DNA of 64,000 nt from Fictibacillus nanhaiensis (GTDB lineage: Bacteria > Bacillota > Bacilli > Bacillales > Fictibacillaceae): positions 372,001 to 436,000 of the forward strand of contig JAEACG010000003.1 of the NCBI GenBank assembly GCA_016401345.1, read 5' to 3'. The stretch's first letter is position 1; every line of letters starts with the position of its first letter. The position numbers were made by a program, and so were the translations under genes. The notes under the pieces were generated by a model. The model was not told the origin of the DNA. It made no database searches and saw only the letters and a list, made by a program, of their open reading frames with translations. This document shows, piece by piece, positions 16,978 to 26,790 of this stretch.

Positions 16978-17754
16978 TTATTGAGCAGTATAACCGCCAT
17001 CGATTACGATTGCTTGTCCTGTAACACTTTTCGCTTTGTCACTTGATAGGAACATCGCATAGTCTGCGATCTCGCTAACTTCCATCAGACGTTTTTGAGG
17101 AACTAATGGATAGATAACTTCTTCAAGTACTTTATCTAATGAAACGTTTCTTGTTTTTGCTAAGTCTTCCATTTGACCACGGACAAGTGGTGTGTCCACG
17201 TATCCAGGGCAAAGTGCGTTAACTGTAACACCTTCTGCTGCTGATTCAAGTGCAGCAACCTTTGTAAGACCGATTACACCGTGCTTTGCACTATTGTAGG
17301 CAGCTTTACCAGCAAATCCGATCAAACCATTGATGGATGAGATGTTGATGATACGTCCGAAACCTTGTTGCTTCATGATCGGCATTACATGCTTTGTTGC
17401 GATGAATGGTGCAGTTAGCATGATTTTGATCATAAGTTCGAATTTAGCTGTTGGAAACTCTTCGATCGGTGAAACGTGCTGAAGACCAGCGTTATTGATC
17501 AGAACGTCAACACGTCCATATTCTTTGTGTGCTGTTTCGATCATGCTCTTGATGTCTTCTTCACTTGTAACGTCAGCTTTAAGACCGATTGCTTCAAGTC
17601 CAAGACCTTTTAATTCTTCTGCAGCCTTTTTAACGCCTTCTTCATTAAGGTCAGTTAAGACTACTTTGCTTCCGTTTTGAGCGAATGTTTTTCCGATTTC
17701 AAATCCGATACCACTTGCAGAACCTGTAATAACGACTACTTTATTTTCTACCAT
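16978..17754 (-). CDS. bdhA: 3-hydroxybutyrate dehydrogenase (SDR family)
   Basis: A 258-residue short-chain dehydrogenase that interconverts 3-hydroxybutyrate and acetoacetate with NAD. The start at 17754 (MVENKVVVITG) follows TAGGAG at 8 bases. Features are the Rossmann motif TGSASGIG (about 9-16), NNAG, catalytic Ser in ISSINGL, the YNSAKHG Tyr-Lys pair, and VTVNALCPGYVDTPLVRGQ with the C-terminal VTGQAIVIDGGYTAQ; these match BdhA closely. It is the second gene of an operon with a GntP-family permease 22 bases upstream, together forming a hydroxybutyrate uptake and oxidation unit. Confidence 0.92.
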   Translation of the reverse strand: MVENKVVVITGSASGIGFEIGKTFAQNGSKVVLTDLNEEGVKKAAEELKGLGLEAIGLKADVTSEEDIKSMIETAHKEYGRVDVLINNAGLQHVSPIEEFPTAKFELMIKIMLTAPFIATKHVMPIMKQQGFGRIINISSINGLIGFAGKAAYNSAKHGVIGLTKVAALESAAEGVTVNALCPGYVDTPLVRGQMEDLAKTRNVSLDKVLEEVIYPLVPQKRLMEVSEIADYAMFLSSDKAKSVTGQAIVIDGGYTAQ

Positions 17755-17776
17755 ACTACTCACTCCTAAAAAGTTT

Positions 17777-19063
17777 TTATATAATACCCATGCTTGCCAT
17801 AATGATTCCTACGATTACGGCAATGGTAGGGATAATTAAAGCGACTACAAATACATCTTTGTACGTTTCCTTATGCGTTAACTGTGTTACCGCAAGAAGT
17901 GTTAACAATGCTCCGTTATGAGGCAGGATCGATGCTCCAGATGCAATGGATGCCATTCTATGGAACGCTTCAGGACTCATGCCTGTTGACTGAGACAAGT
18001 CATAATATGTTCCGCCAAGAGCTTGTAACGCGATTCCCATACCACCTGATGCTGAACCTGTGATCATCGCTAAAAGCTGTACGACTAAGGATTCAGATAC
18101 GAGCGGATTGCTTGAGATTCCTAAAAGCATATCAGTGATTTTGTCAAAGTCCGGCACACTTGTTACAACAGCACCGAATCCAACGGCAGCACTCGTGTTG
18201 ATGATCGCCATAACAGAACCTTTAGCACCTTCATTCATAGAAGGAATGAACGTTTTGTATTGCTTGATATTGATAATAAGAATAGCTAGAATTCCCGCTA
18301 ATAACGAAGGAATTGGAGCGATTTTTAAGAAATTAAGTAAAATAACAACAACGATTAAAGGAACTAATGAAAGAATCCAGTTTGGAAGGTTCTCCTCATT
18401 TTCATCTTCATTCTCTTTTGATTTATTTGGTTCTGTATACTTTTCACCAGCTGCTGTTAAACGGTTCTCTCTGAACTTCAGCCAGAAATAGCCGCCAACT
18501 GCCATAATCAGCGTAGCTACAATACCGATAATGGTACCCGCCATAGGGGTTGTCTTAAACGTGTTCATCGGAATTAAGTTTTGAATCTGTGGTGTTCCTG
18601 GTACAGCAGTCATCGTAAACGTGAATGCCCCAAGAACGATCGTAGGTGCGATCAATCTTCTAGAGATATCTGCTTTTTTAAACAATGCCAATGCGATCGG
18701 ATAGATAGCAAACACAACGACAAACAGACTTACACCACCGTAAGTTAAGACAGCTGATGCTACCAAAACTCCGAGAATCGCACGTTTTTCACCAATAAAC
18801 TTCGTGAACTGAATCGCAACCGATTTAGCAGCTCCCGTATCTTCCATCAACTTACCGAGTACAGCTCCTAATAAGAAGATCGGAAACCATGCTTTTGCGA
18901 AATCTACAAAGCCGGTCATATACGTATTGGTATACGCGTCCATCAAGTCTAAACCACTCATTAGAGCAACAATACCCGCTACGATTGGAGCAACCCAGAT
19001 GATCGACCAGCCGAGGTACGCAAAAAACATGAGTAGAGCCAGACCTATTATGATACTAATCAA
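17777..19063 (-). CDS. GntP-family permease, probably for 3-hydroxybutyrate
   Basis: About 428 residues with some 12 membrane segments. A TTG start at 19063 is preferred because AAAGGAGGAAAG lies 6 bases upstream; longer in-frame starts have none. Family features include WFPIFLLGAVLGKLMEDTGAA, GGVSLFVVVFAIYPIA, PGTPQIQNLIPM and SGASILPHNGALLTLLAVTQLTHKETYKDVF. GntP transporters carry gluconate or other hydroxy acids. The adjacent hydroxybutyrate dehydrogenase suggests 3-hydroxybutyrate as substrate, which is inference from context. A divergent LysR gene and shared operator lie upstream. Confidence 0.88.
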   Translation of the reverse strand: MISIIIGLALLMFFAYLGWSIIWVAPIVAGIVALMSGLDLMDAYTNTYMTGFVDFAKAWFPIFLLGAVLGKLMEDTGAAKSVAIQFTKFIGEKRAILGVLVASAVLTYGGVSLFVVVFAIYPIALALFKKADISRRLIAPTIVLGAFTFTMTAVPGTPQIQNLIPMNTFKTTPMAGTIIGIVATLIMAVGGYFWLKFRENRLTAAGEKYTEPNKSKENEDENEENLPNWILSLVPLIVVVILLNFLKIAPIPSLLAGILAILIINIKQYKTFIPSMNEGAKGSVMAIINTSAAVGFGAVVTSVPDFDKITDMLLGISSNPLVSESLVVQLLAMITGSASGGMGIALQALGGTYYDLSQSTGMSPEAFHRMASIASGASILPHNGALLTLLAVTQLTHKETYKDVFVVALIIPTIAVIVGIIMASMGII

Positions 19064-19089
19064 AATCTTTCCTCCTTTTTTATATAGAA

Positions 19090-19103
19090 AGAGTGCGCTT
19101 TCA
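19090..19103 (-). promoter_or_regulatory. weak cre-like site (CcpA) near the permease start
   Basis: The minus strand reads TGAAAGCGCACTCT against TGWAANCGNTNWCA, with two mismatches. It lies 27-40 bases upstream of the TTG start. Catabolite repression would suit a hydroxybutyrate operon, but the match is marginal. Confidence 0.25.
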
Positions 19104-19182
19104 TCTATTAGCACTTACTTTTCAAAAGTTTTCTTTGCACGAAGGACATTTTACTCCTGTGTATTTATTAAGTAAAATGAAT

Positions 19183-19215
19183 TATAACTATAGATAGTAT
19201 GCACAAAAGTTATAG
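19183..19215. promoter_or_regulatory. candidate LysR operator, site 1 (permease/LysR divergent region)
   Basis: ATAACT and AGTTAT bound an 18-base interior. On the minus strand the order is TATAAC, 5 bases, TGCATACT, 4 bases, ATA. The same order recurs at 20124-20151, upstream of the CMD gene. Confidence 0.6.
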
Positions 19216-19230
19216 AATGGAGTTCTCTCT

Positions 19231-20112
19231 ATGGATATTCGACAATTGACCTATTTTCATGCTGTGGCCAAGCACAAAAGCTTCACGAAAGCTTCTACCG
19301 TACTGCATTTATCTCAGCCTAGTCTTAGTAAAATGGTAAAAAGTTTAGAAGACGAACTTGAGATGGAACTGATCGATCGTTCTTCCAGGCAGATCGAACT
19401 AACAGAAGCCGGCGAGATCGTGTTTGAACAGAGCAAGATGATTCTAGAGTCTTTGGACAACCTATCATCAAACCTTTACGACTTAATGAACTTAAAAAAA
19501 GGGAAAATCAAAATTGGAATTCCCCCGCTTATCGGCTTTTTATTTTTCCCTAAAATCATCAAGAAATTCAAAGCTTCTTATCCGGAAATACAGATTCAGC
19601 TCGTCGAACATGGCGCGAACCGTGTTCAACGAGAAGTGAATGACGGACTCTTAGATCTCGGGGTTGTCGTCATGCCCTTAAATGAAGATAAACTTGAGAT
19701 TGTTTCTTTCTTAACCGAGCAGCTCATGTTGTTTGTTCATCATTCACATCCGCTCGCAGGTAGAGAAAAAGTAATGATGAATGAATTGGAGAATGAATCT
19801 TTTATTATTTTTAAAGAAGGCTTTACCTTACATGATCGTGTAATCGAAGAGTGTATTACTGCTGGATTCCATCCGAAGATTTCCTATGAAAGCTCACAAT
19901 GGGACTTTATCAGCGGTATGATCGGGGAGAACTTAGGGGTTTCCATCTTTCCAGAATCAATCGCAAAAAAGGTAGATCAAACTTTAGTTAAAGCCATTCC
20001 GATCGTTGATCCTTCACTGCCTTATAAGCTAGGTATTATTAAAAAGAAAGATAAATACGTTACGTATGCAACTCGAGAATTTATTAATATGCTTTCACCA
20101 TTTAGCGAATAA
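19231..20112 (+). CDS. LysR-family transcriptional regulator (CidR/AlsR-like)
   Basis: A 293-residue regulator. The N-terminal winged HTH (about 1-60) reads MDIRQLTYFHAVAKHKSFTKASTVLHLSQPSLSKMVKSLEDELEMELIDR, typical for the family. Residues about 90-290 form the periplasmic-binding-protein-like effector domain (GIPPLIGFLFFPKIIKKF, VNDGLLDLGVV, GMIGENLGVSIFPES). It is transcribed divergently from the GntP permease-bdhA operon, and a CMD-family gene follows on its own strand. Matching motifs in both intergenic regions suggest that it controls all three genes. The effector is unknown. Confidence 0.88.
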   Translation: MDIRQLTYFHAVAKHKSFTKASTVLHLSQPSLSKMVKSLEDELEMELIDRSSRQIELTEAGEIVFEQSKMILESLDNLSSNLYDLMNLKKGKIKIGIPPLIGFLFFPKIIKKFKASYPEIQIQLVEHGANRVQREVNDGLLDLGVVVMPLNEDKLEIVSFLTEQLMLFVHHSHPLAGREKVMMNELENESFIIFKEGFTLHDRVIEECITAGFHPKISYESSQWDFISGMIGENLGVSIFPESIAKKVDQTLVKAIPIVDPSLPYKLGIIKKKDKYVTYATREFINMLSPFSE

Positions 20113-20123
20113 GATTTAAAATT

Positions 20124-20151
20124 ATAACAAAAATGCATACTTTAGATATAT
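20124..20151. promoter_or_regulatory. candidate LysR operator, site 2 (upstream of the CMD gene)
   Basis: TATAAC, five A, TGCATACT, four bases, ATA: the same arrangement as site 1 at 19183-19215 read on its minus strand. It lies between the LysR stop and the CMD gene. Confidence 0.6.
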
Positions 20152-20221
20152 TATATGTATTTTACGAATAGTTTGAAGTGAGATAAAGTAGTTCCTATAC
20201 AGATTCTAGGAGGCACTACTC

Positions 20222-20638
20222 ATGGAAAAAGATCGTTTTCAAAATGGATTAGATAAGTTAATGGAGTATACGTTAACGGATAACAAAGACATTTCAACGC
20301 ACTTAAAAATCTCAGATGCCCTGCAAGATATCGCGCCAGATGTAGGGAAATACATTATTGAATTTGCGTACGGCGAGATTTATTCACGAGCAGGACTCAC
20401 GAACAAACAAAGAGCGCTTGTAACGATTTCTTCTCTAGTGACACAAGGAACGGAGCCTCAGTTGGAGCTTCATATCAATACTGGGCTGACGGCGGGACTG
20501 ACAAAAGAAGAGATTGTGGAGAGCATCACGCACTTGATTCCATATACAGGTTTTCCTCGTGTGTTGAACGCGTTAACGGTTGCGAAGAAAGTTTTTTCAA
20601 TGCGTGATGAAGAAGCGGGTGAATCACAATCACATTAA
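20222..20638 (+). CDS. carboxymuconolactone decarboxylase (CMD/AhpD-like) family protein
   Basis: A 138-residue protein, RBS TAGGAGG. The core FAYGEIYSRAGLTNKQRALVTISSLVTQGTEPQLELHINTGLTAGLTKEEIVESITHLIPYTGFPRVLNAL matches the CMD fold. The active-site C-x-x-C of AhpD peroxidase relatives is absent (no Cys in the protein), so a lactone or quinone-type small-molecule role is more likely than peroxidase activity. It probably belongs to the same LysR regulon as the divergent hydroxybutyrate operon. The exact substrate is unknown. Confidence 0.82.
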   Translation: MEKDRFQNGLDKLMEYTLTDNKDISTHLKISDALQDIAPDVGKYIIEFAYGEIYSRAGLTNKQRALVTISSLVTQGTEPQLELHINTGLTAGLTKEEIVESITHLIPYTGFPRVLNALTVAKKVFSMRDEEAGESQSH

Positions 20639-20642
20639 GAAA

Positions 20643-20682
20643 AAGTAGCTATCCTTTTTTATAGGATAGCTACTTTTTTTTG
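20643..20682 (+). terminator. intrinsic terminator of the CMD gene
   Basis: AAGTAGCTATCC and GGATAGCTACTT form a perfect 12-bp stem followed by a run of T. Confidence 0.9.
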
Positions 20683-20708
20683 TAAAATTTGCAGGTGTTT
20701 TGGTGAGA

Positions 20709-20961
20709 GTTGATTTCCGTTTCAGGTGCTCGCTTTCCGGGGGATGTGCGATGAGCCATCTCGACGCTTTGCGCCCTGAGCTGTCTCATCTGTCTAGTTG
20801 CAGTGGCTAGCCCCTCGAGGTCAAAAGTTAAATGGCTAAGAAGGCAAAGTGCGCCTTCAAACCCATTCATCTTTTGCTTGTCGGGGCTGAACAAGCCACC
20901 TCCACTTTTCGAACTGTCCCGCTGATCCCCCAGGAGTCTCCCACCTTCCACTCCAATCAAC
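20709..20961 (-). repeat. GC-rich structured repeat, copy E (long form, reverse)
   Basis: Reverse long-form copy containing the extra module, with the block TTTAACTTTTGACCTCGAGG on the minus strand. The left arm CTGGGGGAT pairs with right arm TCCCCCGG, the G-C version of the co-varying pair. It fills the gene-free stretch between the CMD terminator and the secreted protein gene. Confidence 0.92.
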
Positions 20962-21032
20962 ACTTGTCCATGATGTCTTAGTAAGTCTATGTTCTGGCAC
21001 TAACCCAAATAATTAGGTTAGCGACGTAGCAT

Positions 21033-21647
21033 TTACAAGAAATCGCCTTCTTCTGTTTGCTCCATTTGCTCTGATTGACTTGGAGCATCTTTATATTCGA
21101 TGTCGTATTTTTTACTCAACAACTCCATCTCTGCGTGGTAAGCGTCTACCAACTGAAAGTATTCTTTTAATTTCAGATTAGACTGTGTCATCAGATTTTC
21201 ATCTTGTTGTTCTAACGCTTGTCTTTGAAGAATTAAGCCTTCGTAAAATGTTTCGGTAGCTTTTACGATTTGCCTTTTCATACCCACTAATTCTTCTCCT
21301 TGAACATCGATGGTTTTTGCTTGGGAAACTGCTTTTTCATAGGCAGGAATCGTCGTTTCCACTAACTCCAAATACATCGTTTCGTCGTCTGTATAGTTTG
21401 CACCTGAAACGCTAGCTAAAGAATCAAAGGCTTGTACTTCGTAGGTAGATACTGCTGCCACGTCCACATTGATGAATTTTAATACAGCCTCTTGCTGTTC
21501 TTCCGTATTGATAGGCTCAGAAAAGCTCTGTGATTCCTCTTCGGTCTGGGTTACATCATTGCTCGTCCGATTTAAGGTCATTTCGCTCGAGTTCGCTCCT
21601 GTCACAATCGAACTCACTAAAAAAGAAACTAAGAAAAGTGTATTCAC
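21033..21647 (-). CDS. secreted acidic protein of unknown function
   Basis: A 204-residue protein starting at GTG after GAGGGAG. The first ~20 residues (MNTLFLVSFLVSSIVTGANS) form a signal peptide without a lipobox Cys. The mature part is acidic, rich in Glu/Gln/Ser, and mainly helical with heptad-like stretches (about 85-185: EKAVSQAKTIDVQGEEL, ETFYEGLILQRQALEQQDENL). It ends with SQSEQMEQTEEGDFL. No known family is recognised. An exported, wall-associated helical protein is as far as the sequence goes. Confidence 0.65.
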   Translation of the reverse strand: MNTLFLVSFLVSSIVTGANSSEMTLNRTSNDVTQTEEESQSFSEPINTEEQQEAVLKFINVDVAAVSTYEVQAFDSLASVSGANYTDDETMYLELVETTIPAYEKAVSQAKTIDVQGEELVGMKRQIVKATETFYEGLILQRQALEQQDENLMTQSNLKLKEYFQLVDAYHAEMELLSKKYDIEYKDAPSQSEQMEQTEEGDFL

Positions 21648-21814
21648 GCTGTCAGCTCCCTCAACATTTTGTAAGTATTAACCAATACCCGGGTTGTTCA
21701 GGGGTTATGCGTTCAAACTGCATTTTGCACGTATAAGTATTCAATAAATAGTCTTACTTACTCATATCCGAATATATTATTATGATAAGATTACATTAGA
21801 GAGGTGGTTATTTG

Positions 21815-21985
21815 ATGAAGAAACGAAAATTTTTGATTCTCTTTCCTCCATTTGTAATCATCGGATTTTTGCTGCTACTCTATCTACCAAAAGATTTAAA
21901 ACCATTTTCATTACTTACTGCGCTTTTTTTCTGGACGACGTACGAAAGCTGGACCTTAATCGAGAAAAAGAAAAAATCCAGTTGA
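21815..21985 (+). CDS. 56-residue two-segment membrane protein
   Basis: ATG at 21815 preceded by GAGGTGG. The predicted protein MKKRKFLILFPPFVIIG... has a hydrophobic segment at about 6-24, the loop YLPKDLKPF, a second hydrophobic segment at about 30-42 (FSLLTALFFWTTYESW), and a basic tail EKKKKSS. That pattern is typical of small bacilli membrane proteins. A bidirectional terminator follows immediately. No family name can be given. Confidence 0.65.
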   Translation: MKKRKFLILFPPFVIIGFLLLLYLPKDLKPFSLLTALFFWTTYESWTLIEKKKKSS

Positions 21986-22019
21986 AAACCCCTGCTAATC
22001 TACAGCAGGGGTTCGTTTT
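21986..22019. terminator. bidirectional terminator between convergent genes
   Basis: AACCCCTGCT and AGCAGGGGTT form a perfect 10-bp stem, placed between the small membrane protein gene (+) and the MurE-like gene (-). Confidence 0.85.
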
Positions 22020-22026
22020 ATAGCTT

Positions 22027-23589
22027 TTATAGTACATTCTTTTTTTGTGTCTGCACCCATCTTATCTTAGAAGAAGCAAACATTCTCCCACTCTTCGCCA
22101 CTTTTTTACTTCTAAAAAAGTCAGCAATGATGTCTTTGTCAGAGTGAGGGATCTTCTCACCTTTTACAATTTGAGCCCCATTGATGCAGCCGCTCGTGAG
22201 GAGAACAATGTCATTCTCTTCACTCAGAGACAATGCCTTAATCACTGCATCATGTCGCGTAAGTTCTGAATGAATGTTAGGTGCGTCAGGATTTTTGAAC
22301 CCTTTCATCACGTGACCAACGATCTCACTCGGATCGTTGTATCCTGGATGATCAACAGACACGACGATTTCATCCGCTTGGTTTTCAATCGTTTCTGCCA
22401 TTTTTGGCATCTTCTCTTTATCTCTTATTCCGATACCCATGACTAACACGATCAGTCGACTGTATGGCAGCTTTTTCACTTCTGTTACAAGGTTTTGTAA
22501 CGCAACCGGTGTGTGCGCGTAATCCAAAATGATCTTTCGCTTTTGCTTATGGATGATTTCAAATCTTCCTTCTGGTCCTGTCATTTCAGGAAGAACTTGA
22601 AGCATTTTTTCTAGTGGTATTCCAATATGCAAGCCTGTACAGATGGCAGAAAGCAGATTCGCTATATTATAAGATCCATAAAATGGTGTTATGACAGAAT
22701 AATGTTTTCCGTGAACAGATAAGGTAAACGAAGTACCGTTCGCTACCTGCTTAACAGCCGTCGCGATCACATCCGCACCGCTTTCTTCATTCATGCTGTA
22801 CGTTAGCAAAGGACCTGCAAATAACTCAACGATTTCTTTACCCATACCTTCGTCATCAATGTTTACAACTGCTTTTTTTGCTTGTTTAAATAGCTTTAAC
22901 TTCGCTTGTTTGTAGTTTTCAAACGTATGGTGAAACTCTAAATGTTCTGGCGATAAGTTTGTGTGAATGGCAACATCAAAATGGATACCTGCTGTTCGTT
23001 TTTGTTCAATTCCAACAGAAGTAACTTCCATCGCAGCGAGCTGATCACCATTCTCTACAAACTGTTTGAAGATGTGATGAAGATCAGGTGCTTCAGGCGT
23101 TGTTGGCGTTGACTGTTTTATGTCCAGATTTCCTGTAGAGGAAATCATACCGGTAGTTCCGATCGAACCGGATTTTACATTACAAAGGTTCATCAACGAT
23201 CTAACATAAGCTGCGACCGTCGTTTTACCATTCGTACCAGTAATACCAACTGTTATTAATTGTTCATGTATACGTTCGTTAAAAAGGATAGATAATTGAG
23301 CCATAAATACGCGAGCATCCTCAACGAGTAAGAATGTACGATCTCTATAAACTTCACTCGCCTCTTTTAAAATCTTCTTATTTTCACCGGCTACCACAAC
23401 TGCACCGTTCTGGATAGCACTTTCAATAAAGGTGTGACCGTCAAATTGTTCTCCAGTTATACAGACAAAGGAAGAGTTATTGGTTACGTTTCTGGAATCA
23501 AAGCAGACAGAAGAAATGGTTTGCTGTTTGCTTCCCCAAATTTCCCGAATACCTAATTGCTGCTTTTTTTGTTCAAAATGTATATTCAT
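22027..23589 (-). CDS. divergent MurE-family Mur ligase paralogue
   Basis: A 520-residue Mur ligase. The N-terminal domain (1-105) has SSVCFDSRNV and DGHTFIESA. The central ATPase carries P-loop GTNGKTT (118-124), TTPEAPDLH, MEVTS, HLEFH and YKQAK, whose Lys is probably carbamylated. The C-terminal domain has GRFE, LDYAHTP and MGIGIRDKEKMP. The motif that in MurE selects the third amino acid (DNPR for meso-DAP) reads DHPG at 413-416, and the protein has an extra ~35-residue basic tail. It stands alone, away from the dcw cluster. It is probably a specialised ligase adding an amino acid to a UDP-MurNAc-like or other acceptor. The substrate is unknown. Confidence 0.82.
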   Translation of the reverse strand: MNIHFEQKKQQLGIREIWGSKQQTISSVCFDSRNVTNNSSFVCITGEQFDGHTFIESAIQNGAVVVAGENKKILKEASEVYRDRTFLLVEDARVFMAQLSILFNERIHEQLITVGITGTNGKTTVAAYVRSLMNLCNVKSGSIGTTGMISSTGNLDIKQSTPTTPEAPDLHHIFKQFVENGDQLAAMEVTSVGIEQKRTAGIHFDVAIHTNLSPEHLEFHHTFENYKQAKLKLFKQAKKAVVNIDDEGMGKEIVELFAGPLLTYSMNEESGADVIATAVKQVANGTSFTLSVHGKHYSVITPFYGSYNIANLLSAICTGLHIGIPLEKMLQVLPEMTGPEGRFEIIHKQKRKIILDYAHTPVALQNLVTEVKKLPYSRLIVLVMGIGIRDKEKMPKMAETIENQADEIVVSVDHPGYNDPSEIVGHVMKGFKNPDAPNIHSELTRHDAVIKALSLSEENDIVLLTSGCINGAQIVKGEKIPHSDKDIIADFFRSKKVAKSGRMFASSKIRWVQTQKKNVL

Positions 23590-23817
23590 TCTGCCTCTCC
23601 TTTTGCGATCAATCTATGAATAATTACTATAGTAGAATATAAAGGTTTGTATTTAAAATTTTTATGCACATATACTTTCTTTAAATACCCTAAGTATTCG
23701 ATTGTTAACCTTTTTTTATTTATGTTTCTTCAGCTTTTTTTGAGAGAAAATAAGCGTTAAATACTGGAAGGACAGGGATTAACCAATTAGGATCTTGAGG
23801 AGTAGGATTATTTTACG

Positions 23818-23850
23818 AAAAAAATAACCACCGGAGAATGGTGGTTATTC
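23818..23850 (-). terminator. intrinsic terminator of the PhnA-like gene
   Basis: AATAACCACC and GGTGGTTATT form a 10-bp stem; the minus strand continues with a long T-run. The stretch 23590-23857 otherwise holds only the MurE-like gene's A/T-rich upstream region. Confidence 0.85.
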
Positions 23851-23857
23851 TGAATCT

Positions 23858-24193
23858 CTATATCTTTTTTACAAACTCGGACTTCAATTTCATCGCGCCA
23901 AATCCGTCGATCTTACAATCAATATCATGATCGCCTTCAACGAGACGAATGCCTTTTACTTTCGTGCCGATCTTAATAACAGAAGATGTCCCTTTGACTT
24001 TAAGGTCTTTAATAACAGATACAGAGTCACCATCTTGAAGGATGTTTCCGTTGGAATCTTTTACAACCTTTTCGTCAGATTCACTCTCTATTTCCGGAGA
24101 CCATTCATGAGCACATTCCGGGCATACGAGAAAAGCTCCGTCCTCATAAACATAAGCAGAGCTACATTTTGGGCAGTTTGGTAGGTTAGACAT
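23858..24193 (-). CDS. PhnA/YjdM zinc-ribbon protein
   Basis: A 111-residue protein with start at 24193 ([15 protein letters not shown] 8 bases upstream, inside a longer alternative frame). The N-terminus is a zinc ribbon (CPKC...CPEC). The C-terminal ~65 residues form the PhnA beta domain ([59 protein letters not shown]). The E. coli family member was first linked to phosphonate use, but the family's role is unsettled. It stands alone with a good terminator. Confidence 0.9.
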   Translation of the reverse strand: MSNLPNCPKCSSAYVYEDGAFLVCPECAHEWSPEIESESDEKVVKDSNGNILQDGDSVSVIKDLKVKGTSSVIKIGTKVKGIRLVEGDHDIDCKIDGFGAMKLKSEFVKKI

Positions 24194-24317
24194 TCCGGTG
24201 TTCCTCATTTCTTAGAATTATTATTCATTTTACCATACTTAGTTGTGGCTCAAAATTGCTTTCAGAGCAGTCGTTTCATACAAATCCTTAATGTGAACAT
24301 CAAAAGTGCATTACGCT

Positions 24318-24345
24318 TTGAATACACATACCTGTCCTCTATAAT
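24318..24345 (+). promoter_or_regulatory. SigA-type promoter of katG
   Basis: TTGAAT (24318-24323), a 16-base spacer, and a perfect TATAAT (24340-24345), about 90 bases upstream of katG. Confidence 0.7.
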
Positions 24346-24349
24346 TGAG

Positions 24350-24364
24350 TTATCATAATAATCA
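24350..24364. promoter_or_regulatory. candidate PerR box at the katG promoter
   Basis: TTATCATAATAATCA matches the PerR consensus TTATAATNATTATAA at 11 of 14 defined positions and begins five bases after the -10, at the likely transcription start. Peroxide-responsive repression would suit a catalase gene. Fur or Zur boxes look similar, so the regulator is inferred. Confidence 0.45.
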
Positions 24365-24404
24365 AATATTTAACATCATGGCTTTTCGTGTTTTGCAATT
24401 TTAA

Positions 24405-26651
<2,247 letters not shown>

Positions 26652-26660
26652 TAAATAATG

Positions 26661-26732
26661 AACGCACCTACTCACGATTTCTGATGCAGAATTTGCTGCT
26701 TCAGAGCTCTTGAGATTAGGTGCGTTTTTTTG
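26661..26732 (+). terminator. intrinsic terminator of katG
   Basis: AACGCACCTA and TAGGTGCGTT form a perfect stem around a long internal loop that contains a secondary hairpin, followed by seven T. Confidence 0.75.
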
Positions 26733-26736
26733 CCCA

Positions 26737-26766
26737 TAAAAAAAGACAGGGTAACTCCCCGTCTTA
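26737..26766 (-). terminator. intrinsic terminator of the radical SAM gene
   Basis: On the minus strand AGACGGGG and CCCTGTCT pair with one mismatch and are followed by seven T. Confidence 0.75.
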
Positions 26767-26790
26767 AATATCTAGCATATGTTTTTTGTA

